A stretch of DNA of 64,000 bases from Xenorhabdus eapokensis (GTDB lineage Bacteria > Pseudomonadota > Gammaproteobacteria > Enterobacterales > Enterobacteriaceae): NCBI RefSeq assembly GCF_001908105.1, contig NZ_MKGQ01000001.1, positions 1-64,000 of the forward strand, written 5' to 3'. The translations under genes and the position numbers were made by a program. Position 1 is the first letter of the stretch. Each line of letters starts with the position of its first letter. The notes under the pieces were generated by a model. The model saw nothing but the letters and a program-made list of their open reading frames with translations. It searched no databases and was not told the DNA's origin. Below, in pieces: positions 29,951-40,448 of this stretch.

Positions 29951-30027
29951 TCCCCAGGTGTCGTGTGGGATAAATAGCTTATTACCACATGATGATTAAC
30001 AAATAGTGACGTTTGGAGGAATTGGGT

Positions 30028-30687
30028 TTGGTTCTGAAATGTAGAGGTTTTTTATTCGATTTGGATGGTACTCTGATTGATTCATTGCCTGCGGTTGAGC
30101 GAGCATGGGTTCGGTTTGCCGACAAGATGGGTTTTGATAGAGATGAAGTGCTGAACTCTGTTCATGGCACACCGGCGATATTATCACTCCGGCATTTTAT
30201 GCCCGATGCGAGTGAAGAAGAGATCACTAACACGTTCAAATGGATTGAAAAAATTGAAACAGAAGACACGGAAGGTATTACCGCTTTGCCTGGTGCCATC
30301 GCCCTGATTGATAAGTTGAATGCGCTGGATATTCCGTGGGCCATTGTGACATCGGGAACGGTTCCGCTTGCTTCTGCGCGCCATAAAGTGGCGGAGTTAC
30401 CGGAACCTGCTCATTGGGTGACGGCAGAGTCTGTGACAAATGGAAAACCAAACCCTGAGCCTTATTTGTTGGGGGCGAAAAAACTGGGACTCTTACCAGA
30501 AGAGTGTGTCGTGTTTGAAGATGCTGCTGCGGGAATTCATGCCGGACTGGATGCGGGTTGTCAGGTTGTTGTTGTCCACGATTCGCCGGATATTCCCCGT
30601 CGCGATGAAATTCATTTGACGATTAATAACCTGGAAGATATTGAGATTGTCAAATCTGGTAGTTACGTCTCTATTTATACCGATTGA
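30028..30687 (+). CDS. yfbT: HAD-family sugar phosphatase (HxpA/YfbT)
   Basis: About 219 residues. HAD hydrolase motifs are FDLDGTLIDS (nucleophile Asp), VTSGT (motif II), GKPNPEPYLLGAKKLG (motif III Lys) and VFEDAAAGIHAG (motif IV). The E. coli homologue dephosphorylates sugar phosphates such as fructose-1-phosphate and 2-deoxyglucose-6-phosphate. No ATG fits. The best start is TTG at 30028, 8 nt after GGAGG (30015-30019), giving MVLKCRGFLFDLDGTL, which aligns with the E. coli start; TTG at 30022 is too close to the ribosome-binding site. It stands between yfbV and yfbS as in E. coli, apart from the missing yfbU. Confidence 0.93.
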   Translation: MVLKCRGFLFDLDGTLIDSLPAVERAWVRFADKMGFDRDEVLNSVHGTPAILSLRHFMPDASEEEITNTFKWIEKIETEDTEGITALPGAIALIDKLNALDIPWAIVTSGTVPLASARHKVAELPEPAHWVTAESVTNGKPNPEPYLLGAKKLGLLPEECVVFEDAAAGIHAGLDAGCQVVVVHDSPDIPRRDEIHLTINNLEDIEIVKSGSYVSIYTD

Positions 30688-30807
30688 GACCCCCTAAATC
30701 AGAAAGTTCCTTGATCAGAAAGAGGGATTTTCTCTGAAAAACATGGTCTACTTACTTTGTTAACGTTTGTACCTGTAATACTTTGATATGTAGTCTTTTT
30801 GATATAT

Positions 30808-30835
30808 AGCCAATCTGCTAATTAACAGATTGGCT
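30808..30835. repeat. Inverted repeat in the yfbT-yfbS gap
   Basis: AGCCAATCTG (30808-30817) pairs perfectly with CAGATTGGCT (30826-30835) around an 8-nt AT loop. Neither side is followed by a T-run, so it is not a standard terminator. It may be an operator for a dimeric regulator or an mRNA end-stabilising hairpin 45 bp upstream of the yfbS start. Confidence 0.5.
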
Positions 30836-30880
30836 GTGCGGATAGGTCATATTTGAAAGGTATCGTTGATAGAGGCCAAA

Positions 30881-32710
30881 TTGAGTAGCGAACTGTTATG
30901 GGTATTAACCCTGCTATTGATAGCCATTGTGCTTTTCACCACCAATAAAGTCAGAATGGATGTTGTGGCTTTATTGCTGATTATCGCATTTGTCCTGAGT
31001 GGCACACTGACGTTAAGTGAAGCCACTGTCGGTTTTAGTGATCCCAATGTATTGTTGATTGCTGCCCTGTTTGTCATTGGCGAAGGGCTGGTGAGAACGG
31101 GTGTTGCTTATCAGATGGGAGACTGGCTGGTTCGTGTCGCAGGTAACAGTGAAACCAAGATGTTAGTTTGGTTAATGGTATCAGTTGCCGGATTGGGGGC
31201 ATTCATGAGTTCTACGGGTGTTGTGGCAATATTTATTCCTGTTGTCCTGAGCGTGGCCGCCAGAATGAAAACCTCGCCGGGTCGATTGATGATGCCATTG
31301 GGATTTGCTGGTTTGATCAGTGGCATGATGACTCTGGTGGCAACGCCACCTAATATGGTCGTCAATAGTGAGTTGGTGCGTGAAGGTCTGCGGGGTTTTG
31401 ATTTCTTCTCCATTACACCGATTGGCATCTTAGTGTTGGTGTCTGGCGTGGTTTACATGTTAGTCGCTCGTCGTTGGCTAGGGGGAGCAAACCACCAGAC
31501 AACAGACGAGCGTTATCATCGGACATTTCGGGATCTGATACGTGACTATAAATTGTCTGGCCGTGCTCGTCGTTTTACTATCCGCCAAGGTTCACCGTTG
31601 GCTGGACATACATTGGATGAATTAGGGTTGCGCGCCCGTTATGGTGCCAATGTCATTGGTATTGAACGCTGGCGCAAATTCCGGCGAGTGATGGTTGCTG
31701 CCACTGGGGAGATGGAATTGCAGGGGCAGGATGTCTTGCTGGTCGATATGTCGGATAGTGATGTTGATTTGCGGGAATTCTGTCGTGAGCAACAGCTAGA
31801 ACCGATGGTATTGCGCGGGGAATATTTTTCCGAGCATTCTCGTCATGTTGGTATGGCTGAGGTTTCAGTGCTCCCTGAATCCGAACTATTGGGGCAATCA
31901 TTGCGTGATATGAAATTTCGTACACGTTATGGTCTCAATGTAGTGGGGATCCGCCGCGGGAGAAAAGCATTAGAGGGGAAGTTAGTCGATGAACCTTTGT
32001 TGCTTGGTGATACACTGCTGTTGATTGGCGACTGGAAATTGATCCACGCGTTAAAAACAAAAGCTCCTGATTTTATTGTATTAAATCTGCCCGTTGAGGT
32101 GGAAAGTGCGGCTCCTGCGGCTTCACAGGCACCTCATGCCCTATTTTGTCTTGCCCTAATGGTTGCTATGATGCTGACCAATGAAATCCCGAATTTTATT
32201 GCTGCGTTAATTGCCTGCCTGCTAATGGGAAAATTCCGTTGTATTGATATGGAAAGCGCTTATCGTTCCATTCACTGGCCGAGCATTATTTTGATTGTTG
32301 GTATGATGCCTTTTGCGCTGGCATTGCAGAAGACGGGAGGAATTGATCTCATTGTCCAGGGATTGATGGATATCGCTGGTAATATGGGAGCACGGGTGAT
32401 GCTGGTGTGCCTGTTTATACTTTGCGCCACTATAGGGTTGTTTATTTCTAACACTGCGACGGCCGTGCTAATGGCTCCGATTGCGATTGCGGCAGCGAAT
32501 GAGATGGCTGTTTCTCCCTTGCCCTTTGCGATGATTATTGGTGTGGCGGCTTCGGCAGCATTTATGACCCCAGTTTCATCTCCCGTTAATACATTGATAT
32601 TGGGACCAGGTGGGTATCGGTTTGCCGATTTCGTGAAACTTGGTGTGCCTTTTACGTTAATTGTGATGGGGATTAGTGTCGCAATTATCCCAATACTTTT
32701 TCCATTCTAA
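30881..32710 (+). CDS. yfbS: SLC13/ArsB-type permease with two TrkA-C domains (YfbS)
   Basis: About 609 residues (E. coli 610). It has N-terminal membrane helices, two soluble RCK-C/TrkA-C domains in the middle (about 205-290 and 310-390; repeats of [14 protein letters not shown] and [14 protein letters not shown]) and a C-terminal membrane block. Conserved permease segments are [30 protein letters not shown] and [17 protein letters not shown], the last two being the usual SLC13-type binding loops. It is probably a sodium- or proton-coupled anion transporter; the substrate is not known. No ATG is available: TTG at 30881 follows AGAGG with 5-nt spacing and gives the E. coli-like start [18 protein letters not shown]. 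Confidence 0.93.
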   Translation: MSSELLWVLTLLLIAIVLFTTNKVRMDVVALLLIIAFVLSGTLTLSEATVGFSDPNVLLIAALFVIGEGLVRTGVAYQMGDWLVRVAGNSETKMLVWLMVSVAGLGAFMSSTGVVAIFIPVVLSVAARMKTSPGRLMMPLGFAGLISGMMTLVATPPNMVVNSELVREGLRGFDFFSITPIGILVLVSGVVYMLVARRWLGGANHQTTDERYHRTFRDLIRDYKLSGRARRFTIRQGSPLAGHTLDELGLRARYGANVIGIERWRKFRRVMVAATGEMELQGQDVLLVDMSDSDVDLREFCREQQLEPMVLRGEYFSEHSRHVGMAEVSVLPESELLGQSLRDMKFRTRYGLNVVGIRRGRKALEGKLVDEPLLLGDTLLLIGDWKLIHALKTKAPDFIVLNLPVEVESAAPAASQAPHALFCLALMVAMMLTNEIPNFIAALIACLLMGKFRCIDMESAYRSIHWPSIILIVGMMPFALALQKTGGIDLIVQGLMDIAGNMGARVMLVCLFILCATIGLFISNTATAVLMAPIAIAAANEMAVSPLPFAMIIGVAASAAFMTPVSSPVNTLILGPGGYRFADFVKLGVPFTLIVMGISVAIIPILFPF

Positions 32711-32829
32711 TGTTTTTATCGGACAGCTCCATATGGCAGGGAGCTGCGTTATGATTATAGTTTAATATTATTGAATGATTGCATAATGAATAATTGTAAC
32801 TCTTAATGATTATAATCAGGTGATCTCTG

Positions 32830-32867
32830 TCAAATAGTTGTAGTTAGTAATCAAATAGTTGTAGTTA
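32830..32867. repeat. 21-bp-period direct repeat between yfbS and yfbR
   Basis: The 17-mer tcaaatagttgtagtta occurs at 32830-32846 and 32851-32867, separated by 4 bp. It lies in the AT-rich gap after yfbS, close to the stop codon of the convergent yfbR. A role is not evident; two turns of DNA spacing would allow protein binding on one face, but slippage duplication is the simpler view. Confidence 0.6.
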
Positions 32868-32891
32868 TTAAATCGCTGTAATTAAATAAAT

Positions 32892-33473
32892 CTATAAACT
32901 GATTTCATCAAGGGAGAGACTGAAACTCGGTACAAACACAGCCATAAAATAATCCATTTCTTCACTACGGCGTTCTGTCAGTGTTTTGTCCAATCGGTTT
33001 TTGGCTTGATTGAATTCAGTGTTGCCTGCTGAGAGTTCTTCCAGGCATTTCAAATAAGCGCATAATGCATCAGCTTGCTTGATAAGACGGATTTCTTCTT
33101 CGCTATGGTGATGCTCATCCAAAATGAGGCGAAAATCATCCTGTAATTCAGTCGGCAACATATCCAATAGTTTTTGTTGGGCTATTTTTTCTATTTTCTT
33201 ATATTCATGGGCGATTTGGGGATTGTAGTACTTAATTGGCGTTGGCAAATCGCCGGTGATGACTTCGCTGGCATCGTGATACATTGCCAACAGGGCGATC
33301 CGTTCAGGATTAACATTGCCGTTGAATTTACGGTTTTTGATTATTGCTAAAGCGTGTGCGACAAAAGCAACCTGTAAACTGTGCTCTGAAACATTTTCTG
33401 TACGCACATTTCGCATAAGAGGCCAACGACTAATTAATTTTAGGCGGGATAATTGGGCGAAAAAATGACTCAT
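32892..33473 (-). CDS. yfbR: 5'-deoxynucleotidase (HD domain)
   Basis: 193 residues (E. coli 199). An HD-superfamily phosphohydrolase that removes the 5' phosphate from dAMP, dGMP, dCMP and other deoxyribonucleoside monophosphates in the cytoplasm. Metal ligands are visible as the His in VSEHSLQVA, the HD pair in [17 protein letters not shown], and the Asp in [16 protein letters not shown]. The N-terminus [22 protein letters not shown] is that of YfbR. It is transcribed in the same direction as alaA, from which it is 212 bp downstream, and converges with yfbS. Confidence 0.96.
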   Translation of the reverse strand: MSHFFAQLSRLKLISRWPLMRNVRTENVSEHSLQVAFVAHALAIIKNRKFNGNVNPERIALLAMYHDASEVITGDLPTPIKYYNPQIAHEYKKIEKIAQQKLLDMLPTELQDDFRLILDEHHHSEEEIRLIKQADALCAYLKCLEELSAGNTEFNQAKNRLDKTLTERRSEEMDYFMAVFVPSFSLSLDEISL

Positions 33474-33627
33474 AATGTCCTCTTGTAGCCGAGTAATTTG
33501 TAGCGAAATGGTAACGGAATAATATGATTAATTGTGAGCGGAGCAGGAGGGGAAGTAAACCTATTAAGTATCAATTTTCTCCAATATATTATCTCCCTCT
33601 TTCAGTCTATATTTATCTCAGAGACGA

Positions 33628-33665
33628 GCCATCCCATTAATCTATTAATATTTAATGGGATTGGC
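33628..33665 (-). terminator. Inverted repeat after alaA
   Basis: GCC-ATCCCATTAA (33628-33640) pairs with TTAATGGGAT-(t)-GGC (33651-33665) across a 10-nt loop. It begins about 20 bp after the alaA stop. There is no T-run on the minus strand, so it may be a processing or stabilising hairpin rather than a rho-independent terminator. Confidence 0.45.
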
Positions 33666-33685
33666 TTTAATGAGGAAGATTATGG

Positions 33686-34900
33686 TTATTGGCGATAGTT
33701 ACCGATAAAACGGGCAAATTTTTCAATTGCCATTTGCAAGTCAGTGACATGTGGCAGGGTAACAATACGGACATGGTCTGGATCTGGCCAGTTAAATGCG
33801 GTGCCCTGAACCAGTAAAACTTTTTCTTGTAGTAAGAGGTCTAATACCATTTTTTGGTCATCATAAATATTGAAACGTTTGGTGTCTATTTTCGGGAACA
33901 TATATAAGGCACCCATGGGTTTCACACAGGAAATTCCAGGGATCTGGTTAATCAGCTCCCATGCACGATTGCGCTGTTCATAGAGTCTGCCGCCTGGAAG
34001 AATAAATTCGCTGATGCTTTGATAACCGCCTAATGCTGTTTGAATTGCATGCTGCATTGGCACATTGGCACAAAGGCGCATTGATGCCAGCATTTCTAAT
34101 CCTTCAATATAATCCTTGGCCTGCTTTTTAGGGCCATTCAGTACCATCCAGCCTTGACGGAAACCGGCAACGCGATAGGTTTTGGACAGGCCATTAAAAG
34201 TAACAGTAAAGAGATCTGGCGCTAATGCTGCAATGGAGTGGTGCTGGGCATCATCGTACAGGATCTTGTCATAAATCTCGTCAGCAAAGATAATCAGATT
34301 ATGCTGGCGGGCGATTTCTACTATTTCCAGCAACAACTCTTTGCTATATACCGCTCCGGTTGGGTTATTCGGGTTAATAATCACGATACCACGGGTACGT
34401 GGGGTAATTTTACGGCGTATATCATCTAAGTCAGGAAACCAACCTTGTTGCTCATCACATAGATAGTGGACGGCATGACCGCTGGAAAGAGAGACTGCCG
34501 CAGTCCAAAGAGGGTAGTCAGGCGCCGGAACCAACATTTCGTCCCCGGTATTCAACAGGGCTTGCATGGATTGGACAATAAGTTCAGAAACACCATTACC
34601 AATAAAAATATCCTCAACGGTAACATCCAGCATATTTCTGGCTTGGTAATGCTGCATGATCGCCTTACGCGCTGAATACAACCCTTTTGAATCCGAGTAA
34701 CCCTGGGCTGTTGGCAGATTGCGGATAACATCGACTAAAATTTCATCTGGTGCTTCAAAGCCGAATGGCGCCGGATTACCAATGTTTAATTTCAGTACCT
34801 TATTACCTTCTTCTTCGAGTCGCTTAGCTTCTTTGAGGGTATTCCCTCGAATGTCATAGCAGACATTATCTAATTTACTGGATTTATTAATGGAAAACAT
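33686..34900 (-). CDS. alaA: Glutamate-pyruvate aminotransferase (AlaA)
   Basis: About 404 residues (E. coli 405). A class-I PLP aminotransferase that makes alanine from pyruvate and glutamate. Visible are NGVSELIVQSMQALL, the aspartate in IIFADEIYDKILYD, the PLP lysine in TFNGLSKTYRVAGFRQGW and the Arg in DHVRIVTLP. I used the ATG at 34900 (MFSINKSSKLDNVCYDIRG), which aligns with the E. coli start and follows AAGG; an ATG at 34924 would add eight residues. Divergent from lrhA across a long non-coding region, as in E. coli. Confidence 0.96.
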   Translation of the reverse strand: MFSINKSSKLDNVCYDIRGNTLKEAKRLEEEGNKVLKLNIGNPAPFGFEAPDEILVDVIRNLPTAQGYSDSKGLYSARKAIMQHYQARNMLDVTVEDIFIGNGVSELIVQSMQALLNTGDEMLVPAPDYPLWTAAVSLSSGHAVHYLCDEQQGWFPDLDDIRRKITPRTRGIVIINPNNPTGAVYSKELLLEIVEIARQHNLIIFADEIYDKILYDDAQHHSIAALAPDLFTVTFNGLSKTYRVAGFRQGWMVLNGPKKQAKDYIEGLEMLASMRLCANVPMQHAIQTALGGYQSISEFILPGGRLYEQRNRAWELINQIPGISCVKPMGALYMFPKIDTKRFNIYDDQKMVLDLLLQEKVLLVQGTAFNWPDPDHVRIVTLPHVTDLQMAIEKFARFIGNYRQ

Positions 34901-35714
34901 AGGGTGCCTTGACCTCTTTGGCAAAATGGATATTACCCGGCATAAAAAGTGTGATGATCAATGTACTCTTCTCAGTCTGTATTTTGAAGAGACTTTGATA
35001 TGTTTGGTTAAAATGGTTGTTTTAAGAATAAATGAATAAGTTTGCTCTCTAAATTATTGTCTATTATTGGTGTTTTATTTCAATAATGTATGTTAACTTA
35101 GATTTAAATTTTGCATAATGACTGGTTTTTAGTTGGCAAAGGTTACAGGAAAAGAGAAAGGAGAGGACATTTTGACGAGATTTCTTAGTTCATATGTCGT
35201 TTGTGTAAGGATCTTCAAATTGTCAATAAAAGTAAGAAGATTTGTATAATGTATTCTTATAATTTATCTTTATCGACCTAAAGTTAATTTAGGCTTTTAT
35301 CACATGATACTTCGACAATTTTTTTGAGTTTTTATCCATAACATTTTTGAGCCTACTCATGAAAATGTTAATTTATTAAAAATGCTAATACTATCTGATA
35401 ATGTTAAGTGTTCCTAATCCAGATTAGGTTATTCTTTGAAGCATGTCAGAAAAAGGATATTTGTACTGGAAATTGGTGATTATGTGATGTAAATAGGATT
35501 TTATTTCCAACTTATTTTTGGATTGCATAAATTTTGTTAAGAAAGGAGAAAATAAAACCCATGATGAGCTAAATAGTAAAAAAAAGCAGTAAATCTTTGC
35601 CCTATTTAATAGAGTAGAGTAATGTCACAATTGGTATTATTTTATTTGATACTGCTGAAGTAAAAACACCAGGTTAGTTAGTAATTAAAATCAAAAAAAA
35701 GTGATGAATAAACA
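34901..35714 (+). promoter_or_regulatory. Long upstream region of lrhA and alaA
   Basis: 814 bp between divergent genes, strongly AT-rich. No conserved gene is seen. One short frame with a good ribosome-binding site (AAGGAGAGG, then TTG at 35172, stop after 25 codons: MTRFLSSYVVCVRIF...) could be a leader peptide but has no recognised relative. The rest probably holds the lrhA promoter and a long 5' leader. In E. coli lrhA is controlled by its own product and post-transcriptionally, which would fit a long leader; that is knowledge from E. coli, not seen here. Confidence 0.4.
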
Positions 35715-36707
35715 ATGATAAATGCAAATCGTCAGATAATAAACCTCGATCTCGATCTGCTAAGAACTTTTGTTGCTGTTGCTGACTTAAATACTTTTGC
35801 AGCAGCAGCGGCAGCTGTTTCTAGAACGCAGTCAGCTGTAAGTCAGCAAATGCAGCGGTTGGAACATCTCGTGGGGAGAGAGTTGTTTGCTCGTCACGGC
35901 CGCAATAAGCTTCTGACCGAACATGGGCTTCAACTTCTTGGTTACGCGCGCCAAATTCTGCGTGCCAATGACGATGCAACAGCATCATTAACCTACAATG
36001 ATGCAGACGGTGAATTGAGAATAGGCGTATCAGATGACGCTGTTGATACACTACTTCCTTTCTTATTAAACCGTATTGCCTCTGTCTATCCACGTGTAGC
36101 GGTTGATGTACGCATTAAACGCGCTCAGTTTATCGAGAACATGTTGGATAACCATGAAATTGATTTGGCATTAACCACAGCAAAAATCAACCACCATCCT
36201 AAAACGATCTTACGTTCTTCGCCTGTTTTATGGCATTGTGCACCTGATTTCCAATTGCAGACGAATGAACCTGTACCGTTGGTTGTGATGGATGAAACCA
36301 ACCCTTTCCGCCAGATCGCTCAGGAAACGCTGGATATGTCAGGCATTTCATGGCGTATTGCGTATGAAGCTGCTTCTTTGTCCGCTGTTCGTGCGGCTGT
36401 GAATGCAGAAGTTGGTATTACCGCTCGCCCTCTGGAAATGCAGAATGCGGATCTGAGAATTTTAGGTGAAATTGAAGGATTACCACGTCTGCCGGAAATC
36501 CAATTCTTCTTATATCGTAATAGTAACGAACAGAATGAATCTGTTCTGACTGTTTTTGATGCAATAGAAAATAAGAAAACACCTTATACTGTAACAACTG
36601 TTGAATGTGATGAATCCGGCGAGATAGATGAATCTATCGACACTATTGAACCCATCAAATCAACTGAAACAGTTGATGGAAATTCCGTTGAAAATATAGA
36701 CGAATAA
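35715..36707 (+). CDS. lrhA: LysR-type regulator LrhA/HexA
   Basis: 330 residues, longer than E. coli LrhA (312). The N-terminal winged helix-turn-helix (about 10-70) reads LDLLRTFVAVADLNTFAAAAAAVSRTQSAVSQQMQRLE, followed by a LysR effector domain (about 95-290). In E. coli LrhA represses flhDC and type 1 fimbriae. In Photorhabdus HexA represses secondary metabolism and symbiosis traits, and in Xenorhabdus LrhA affects motility, lipase and virulence. It may therefore act on the NRPS locus of this window, which is inference. The last 30 residues form an acidic, low-complexity tail (DESGEIDESIDTIEP...) that accounts for the extra length. It keeps its conserved place next to nuo, with its own terminator. 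Confidence 0.95.
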   Translation: MINANRQIINLDLDLLRTFVAVADLNTFAAAAAAVSRTQSAVSQQMQRLEHLVGRELFARHGRNKLLTEHGLQLLGYARQILRANDDATASLTYNDADGELRIGVSDDAVDTLLPFLLNRIASVYPRVAVDVRIKRAQFIENMLDNHEIDLALTTAKINHHPKTILRSSPVLWHCAPDFQLQTNEPVPLVVMDETNPFRQIAQETLDMSGISWRIAYEAASLSAVRAAVNAEVGITARPLEMQNADLRILGEIEGLPRLPEIQFFLYRNSNEQNESVLTVFDAIENKKTPYTVTTVECDESGEIDESIDTIEPIKSTETVDGNSVENIDE

Positions 36708-36723
36708 GTATTATGTGTTTTAT

Positions 36724-36765
36724 AGGCTAATATTTCCATTTTATTTATGGAAGTATTAGCCTGTT
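36724..36765 (+). terminator. Terminator after lrhA
   Basis: A long imperfect stem: AGGCTAATAtTTCCAT pairs with ATGGAAgTATTAGCCT (36724-36762) around a short AT loop, followed by GTTGTTAATT. It starts 17 bp after the lrhA stop codon and insulates lrhA from nuo. Confidence 0.7.
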
Positions 36766-37416
36766 GTTAATTACTTATTAATAATCCTTCCAAGTTTTCA
36801 TTTCTATTTCTGATATTTCTAACAAGAAATATACCCTATTAATTTTCCTATACCTTTCCAATTTTAGTTAAAAGAATGTTGCTCTGTTAACAAATTTCAT
36901 TTTTCTAACTTGATAAAATAAAACCGTTTTCAGAAATAGCTCGCTTATTGCACTTTAATCGTTTTTTTTAGAAACAATCCATTAAGGGTTGAATAAATTA
37001 CATTCAAGTGTTGAATGTTTTTCAATGAAATTGTGCACTTGATCATAAAAATACCCCAAGCTGCACGGTGGAAAGACAGGTTTTTCCTGCGATAATGATG
37101 TAGTAAAGTCGAGTTATCGGTTAGACTAGTTATATCGGGAAGACGTTTTTTTGTACGACTGACACGTTTTAGCGGTATGCCGATACAATCCGTTAATTAA
37201 TGGTTTGTGGTTTGTAAATAAATATGCAAGTGGTTTTGCCGTTATGGCAAATTTTGTTGAGAGGAATAAAAACCAAGATGATTCAAGCTATAGGATGAAT
37301 TGATTAGCGTTGTTTCAGATTTGGTTGTTATCCCTTCCCATGAATCGATGTGGTGCAACACTGCCGGCAAAAAGAGCAGACACTTTGACACCACTTTTGA
37401 TGAGTAAGCAACGAGT
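36766..37416 (+). promoter_or_regulatory. nuo operon upstream region with an ArcA-box-like site
   Basis: 651 bp without a credible gene. At 37191-37200 cGTTAATTAA matches the ArcA core (A/T)GTTAATTA(A/T) at 9 of 10 positions, and a weaker TTGTAAATAA follows at 37212-37221, about two helical turns away, the spacing typical of ArcA direct repeats. ArcA repression of nuo under anaerobiosis is established in E. coli. The region also holds the nuo promoter(s), which I cannot place precisely. Confidence 0.35.
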
Positions 37417-37881
37417 ATGTCTACATCCACTGGAATTTTAGCCCATCACTGGGCATTCGCGGTTTTTCTAATAGGTGCTCTTGGCTTGTGCGCGCTCATG
37501 TTACTGGGTGGGTACTTCATGGGGGGTAGGGCGAAAGCCAGGGCAAAACATATCCCTTATGAATCAGGTATCGATTCTGTCGGCAGTGCACGTTTACGTC
37601 TGTCGGCGAAGTTTTATCTGGTTGCCATGTTCTTTGTTATCTTCGACATTGAAGTCCTTTACTTGTATGCATGGGCCGTCTCAATCAAAGAGAGCGGTTG
37701 GCTAGGCTTTGCCGAAGCAAGCATTTTCATTTTGGTGTTATTGGCAGGTTTGGTTTATCTGGCGCGTATTGGCGCGTTGGATTGGACACCTGCACGTTCA
37801 AAACGTCAGGTCAGTAAACCGAGTGCTGATGCTTATATCAACACTACTGGCAATCATACCAACAACAGTCACATGCAGTAA
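37417..37881 (+). CDS. nuoA: NADH-quinone oxidoreductase subunit A
   Basis: 154 residues with three membrane helices. This small subunit of the complex I membrane arm lies near the quinone channel. The conserved inter-helix loop [36 protein letters not shown] is intact, including the functionally important Asp and Glu of [12 protein letters not shown]. The C-terminus carries an extra polar tail ([24 protein letters not shown]) longer than in E. coli (147). First gene of the nuo operon; nuoB starts 15 bp later. Confidence 0.97.
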   Translation: MSTSTGILAHHWAFAVFLIGALGLCALMLLGGYFMGGRAKARAKHIPYESGIDSVGSARLRLSAKFYLVAMFFVIFDIEVLYLYAWAVSIKESGWLGFAEASIFILVLLAGLVYLARIGALDWTPARSKRQVSKPSADAYINTTGNHTNNSHMQ

Positions 37882-37896
37882 TAGCGAGGCATAAAG

Positions 37897-38571
37897 ATGG
37901 ATTATACGCTCACCCGCATAGATCCGAACGGTGAGAATGACCGTTATCCCCTGCAAAAACAGGAAACTGTCAGCGACCCCTTGGAGCAACATGTTCACCG
38001 AAGTGTCTATATGGGGAAATTGGAACATGCTCTGCATAATATGGTGAATTGGGGGAGGAAAAATTCCCTGTGGCCCTATAACTTCGGGCTTTCTTGTTGC
38101 TACGTGGAAATGGTGACGTCATTTACCGCTGTTCACGATGTTGCGCGTTTTGGTGCAGAAGTATTGCGAGCATCTCCCCGTCAGGCTGATTTCATGGTGA
38201 TTTCCGGAACTTGTTTCGTCAAAATGGCGCCCGTCATTCAACGCCTGTACGACCAATTGCTGGAACCGAAATGGGTCATTTCAATGGGAGCCTGTGCAAA
38301 CTCCGGAGGTATGTACGATATTTACTCCGTAGTTCAAGGGGTTGATAAGTTTATCCCCGTCGATGTTTATATTCCTGGCTGTCCTCCTCGTCCAGAAGCC
38401 TATATGCAGGCACTGCTGCTGTTGCAGGAGTCCATAGGCAAAGAACGCCGCCCCCTGTCATGGGTAGTTGGCGATCAGGGGGTTTACCGCGCCAATATGC
38501 AATCAGAAAGAGAAAGAAAACGCGGTGAGCGTATTGCAGTGAAAAATCTGCGTACTCCAGACGAAATTTAA
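37897..38571 (+). CDS. nuoB: NADH-quinone oxidoreductase subunit B
   Basis: 224 residues (E. coli 220). Peripheral subunit that holds the terminal iron-sulfur cluster N2, which passes electrons to quinone. The ligand cysteines are visible: the tandem pair in LSCCYVEM, the Cys in SGTCFVKM or [10 protein letters not shown], and the Cys in [14 protein letters not shown]. Downstream, 75 bp separate it from nuoCD, the widest gap among the first genes of the operon. Confidence 0.98.
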   Translation: MDYTLTRIDPNGENDRYPLQKQETVSDPLEQHVHRSVYMGKLEHALHNMVNWGRKNSLWPYNFGLSCCYVEMVTSFTAVHDVARFGAEVLRASPRQADFMVISGTCFVKMAPVIQRLYDQLLEPKWVISMGACANSGGMYDIYSVVQGVDKFIPVDVYIPGCPPRPEAYMQALLLLQESIGKERRPLSWVVGDQGVYRANMQSERERKRGERIAVKNLRTPDEI

Positions 38572-38646
38572 GGCTTTTAGCCATATAGCGTAACCAGAGC
38601 AATGTGTTGCGATCACAAAAACCCTGATCAAGCGTTGTGGTGAAGA

Positions 38647-40446
38647 ATGATGACAGATCAGATAGCGCAAGAAAGCGCCCGGCCTGCTTGGGCAACACGT
38701 GATCATCTTGATGATCCTGTGGTCAGCGAGCTTAACCGTCAATTTGGCTCGGATGCCTTTACCATCCAGCCGACCCGTACCGGTATGCCAGTTGTTTGGG
38801 TTAAGCGGGAGCAGTTACTGAAGGTAATAACATTTCTGAAAAAATTGCCCAAGCCTTATGTCATGCTGTTTGACTTGCATGGTGTTGATGAGCGTCAGCG
38901 CTCTCACCGAGAAGGTTTACCGGCGGCGGATTTTTCGGTGTTTTATCACCTCCTTTCCATTGAGCGTAACCGTGACATCATGCTGAAAGTTGCGCTCACT
39001 GAACAAGACCTGAATATTCCCACGACGACATCAATTTTCCCAAATGCTAATTGGTATGAGCGTGAAACGTGGGAAATGTTTGGCATTACATTTAACGGCC
39101 ATCCCAATTTGCGTCGTATCTTGATGCCACCGACATGGGAAGGTCATCCATTGCGCAAGGAATATTCTGCGCGTGCCACGGAATTTGATCCTTTCATATT
39201 GACTAAGCAGAAAGAAGATCTGGAAATGGAAGCGCTGACTTTCAAACCAGAAGAGTGGGGCATGAAGCGTGGCACCGATAATGAGGACTTCATGTTCCTT
39301 AACCTTGGTCCAAACCATCCTTCTGCTCACGGTGCATTCCGCATTATTTTGCAACTTGATGGCGAAGAAATCGTCGATTGTGTTCCCGATATCGGCTATC
39401 ACCATCGTGGTGCCGAAAAGATGGGGGAACGTCAGTCATGGCACAGCTATATCCCTTATACCGATCGCATCGAATATTTGGGGGGATGTGTTAACGAAAT
39501 GCCTTATGTGCTGGCGGTTGAAAAACTGGCGGGCATTGAAGTCCCCGATCGGGTAAAAACAATTCGTGTCATGTTGTCCGAACTGTTCCGCATTAATAGT
39601 CATCTGCTTTATATCAGTACATTTATCCAGGACGTTGGTGCAATGACGCCGGTCTTCTTTGCGTTTACTGACCGACAAAAAGTTTACGATGTCGTCGAGG
39701 CAATTACTGGATTTCGTATGCATCCGGCATGGTTCCGAATTGGTGGTGTTGCCCATGACTTACCGCGTGGTTGGGACAAACTTTTGCGTGAATTGTTGGA
39801 CTGGCTGCCGAAACGTTTGGATTCCTATGTCAAGGCAGCGCTGAAAAACAGTGTCCTGAAAGGGCGTTCTGTTGGGGTCGCGGCCTACAATGCTAAACAA
39901 GCGTTGGATTGGGGGGTTACCGGTGCGGGGCTGCGTGCCACGGGCATTAGTTTTGACGTACGTAAATGGCGCCCTTATTCCGGTTATGAAAATTTCGATT
40001 TTGAAGTACCAACAGGCTACAACGGTGATTGCTATGACCGTGTCATGTTGAAAGTTGAAGAAATCCGCCAGAGTCTGCGCATCCTTGCGCAGTGCCTGAA
40101 ACATATGCCGGAAGGCCCCTTCAAGGCGGATCATCCACTGACCACACCACCACCAAGAGAACGGACTTTGCAGCACATCGAAACCATGATTAACCACTTC
40201 CTGCAAGTGTCATGGGGGCCGGTCATGCCTGCTAATGAATCATTCCAGATGATCGAAGCGACTAAGGGAATCAACAGTTATTACCTGACCAGTGATGGTA
40301 GCACTATGAGCTACCGTACCCGCATCCGTACACCAAGCTTTGCTCACTTGCAGCAAATTCCATCGGTGATCCGCGGCAGTCTGGTTTCTGACCTTATCGT
40401 CTATCTGGGCAGTATCGATTTTGTTATGTCTGATGTGGATCGCTAA
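38647..40446 (+). CDS. nuoCD: NADH-quinone oxidoreductase subunit C/D (fused)
   Basis: 599 residues: the 30-kDa subunit (NuoC, about 1-185; [24 protein letters not shown]) is fused to the 49-kDa subunit (NuoD, about 210-599). The fusion is typical of enterobacteria. NuoD forms the quinone pocket with NuoB; the His in [14 protein letters not shown], the [10 protein letters not shown] loop and the C-terminal DFVMSDVDR are conserved. ATGs occur at 38647 and 38650 and cannot be separated by sequence. nuoE begins 2 bp after its stop. Confidence 0.98.
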   Translation: MMTDQIAQESARPAWATRDHLDDPVVSELNRQFGSDAFTIQPTRTGMPVVWVKREQLLKVITFLKKLPKPYVMLFDLHGVDERQRSHREGLPAADFSVFYHLLSIERNRDIMLKVALTEQDLNIPTTTSIFPNANWYERETWEMFGITFNGHPNLRRILMPPTWEGHPLRKEYSARATEFDPFILTKQKEDLEMEALTFKPEEWGMKRGTDNEDFMFLNLGPNHPSAHGAFRIILQLDGEEIVDCVPDIGYHHRGAEKMGERQSWHSYIPYTDRIEYLGGCVNEMPYVLAVEKLAGIEVPDRVKTIRVMLSELFRINSHLLYISTFIQDVGAMTPVFFAFTDRQKVYDVVEAITGFRMHPAWFRIGGVAHDLPRGWDKLLRELLDWLPKRLDSYVKAALKNSVLKGRSVGVAAYNAKQALDWGVTGAGLRATGISFDVRKWRPYSGYENFDFEVPTGYNGDCYDRVMLKVEEIRQSLRILAQCLKHMPEGPFKADHPLTTPPPRERTLQHIETMINHFLQVSWGPVMPANESFQMIEATKGINSYYLTSDGSTMSYRTRIRTPSFAHLQQIPSVIRGSLVSDLIVYLGSIDFVMSDVDR

Positions 40447-40448
40447 CG

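Noticed and set aside
38351..40206. Several antisense frames of 100-150 codons within nuoB and nuoCD
   Set aside because: They mirror codon structure of conserved complex I genes and lack starts with ribosome-binding sites.
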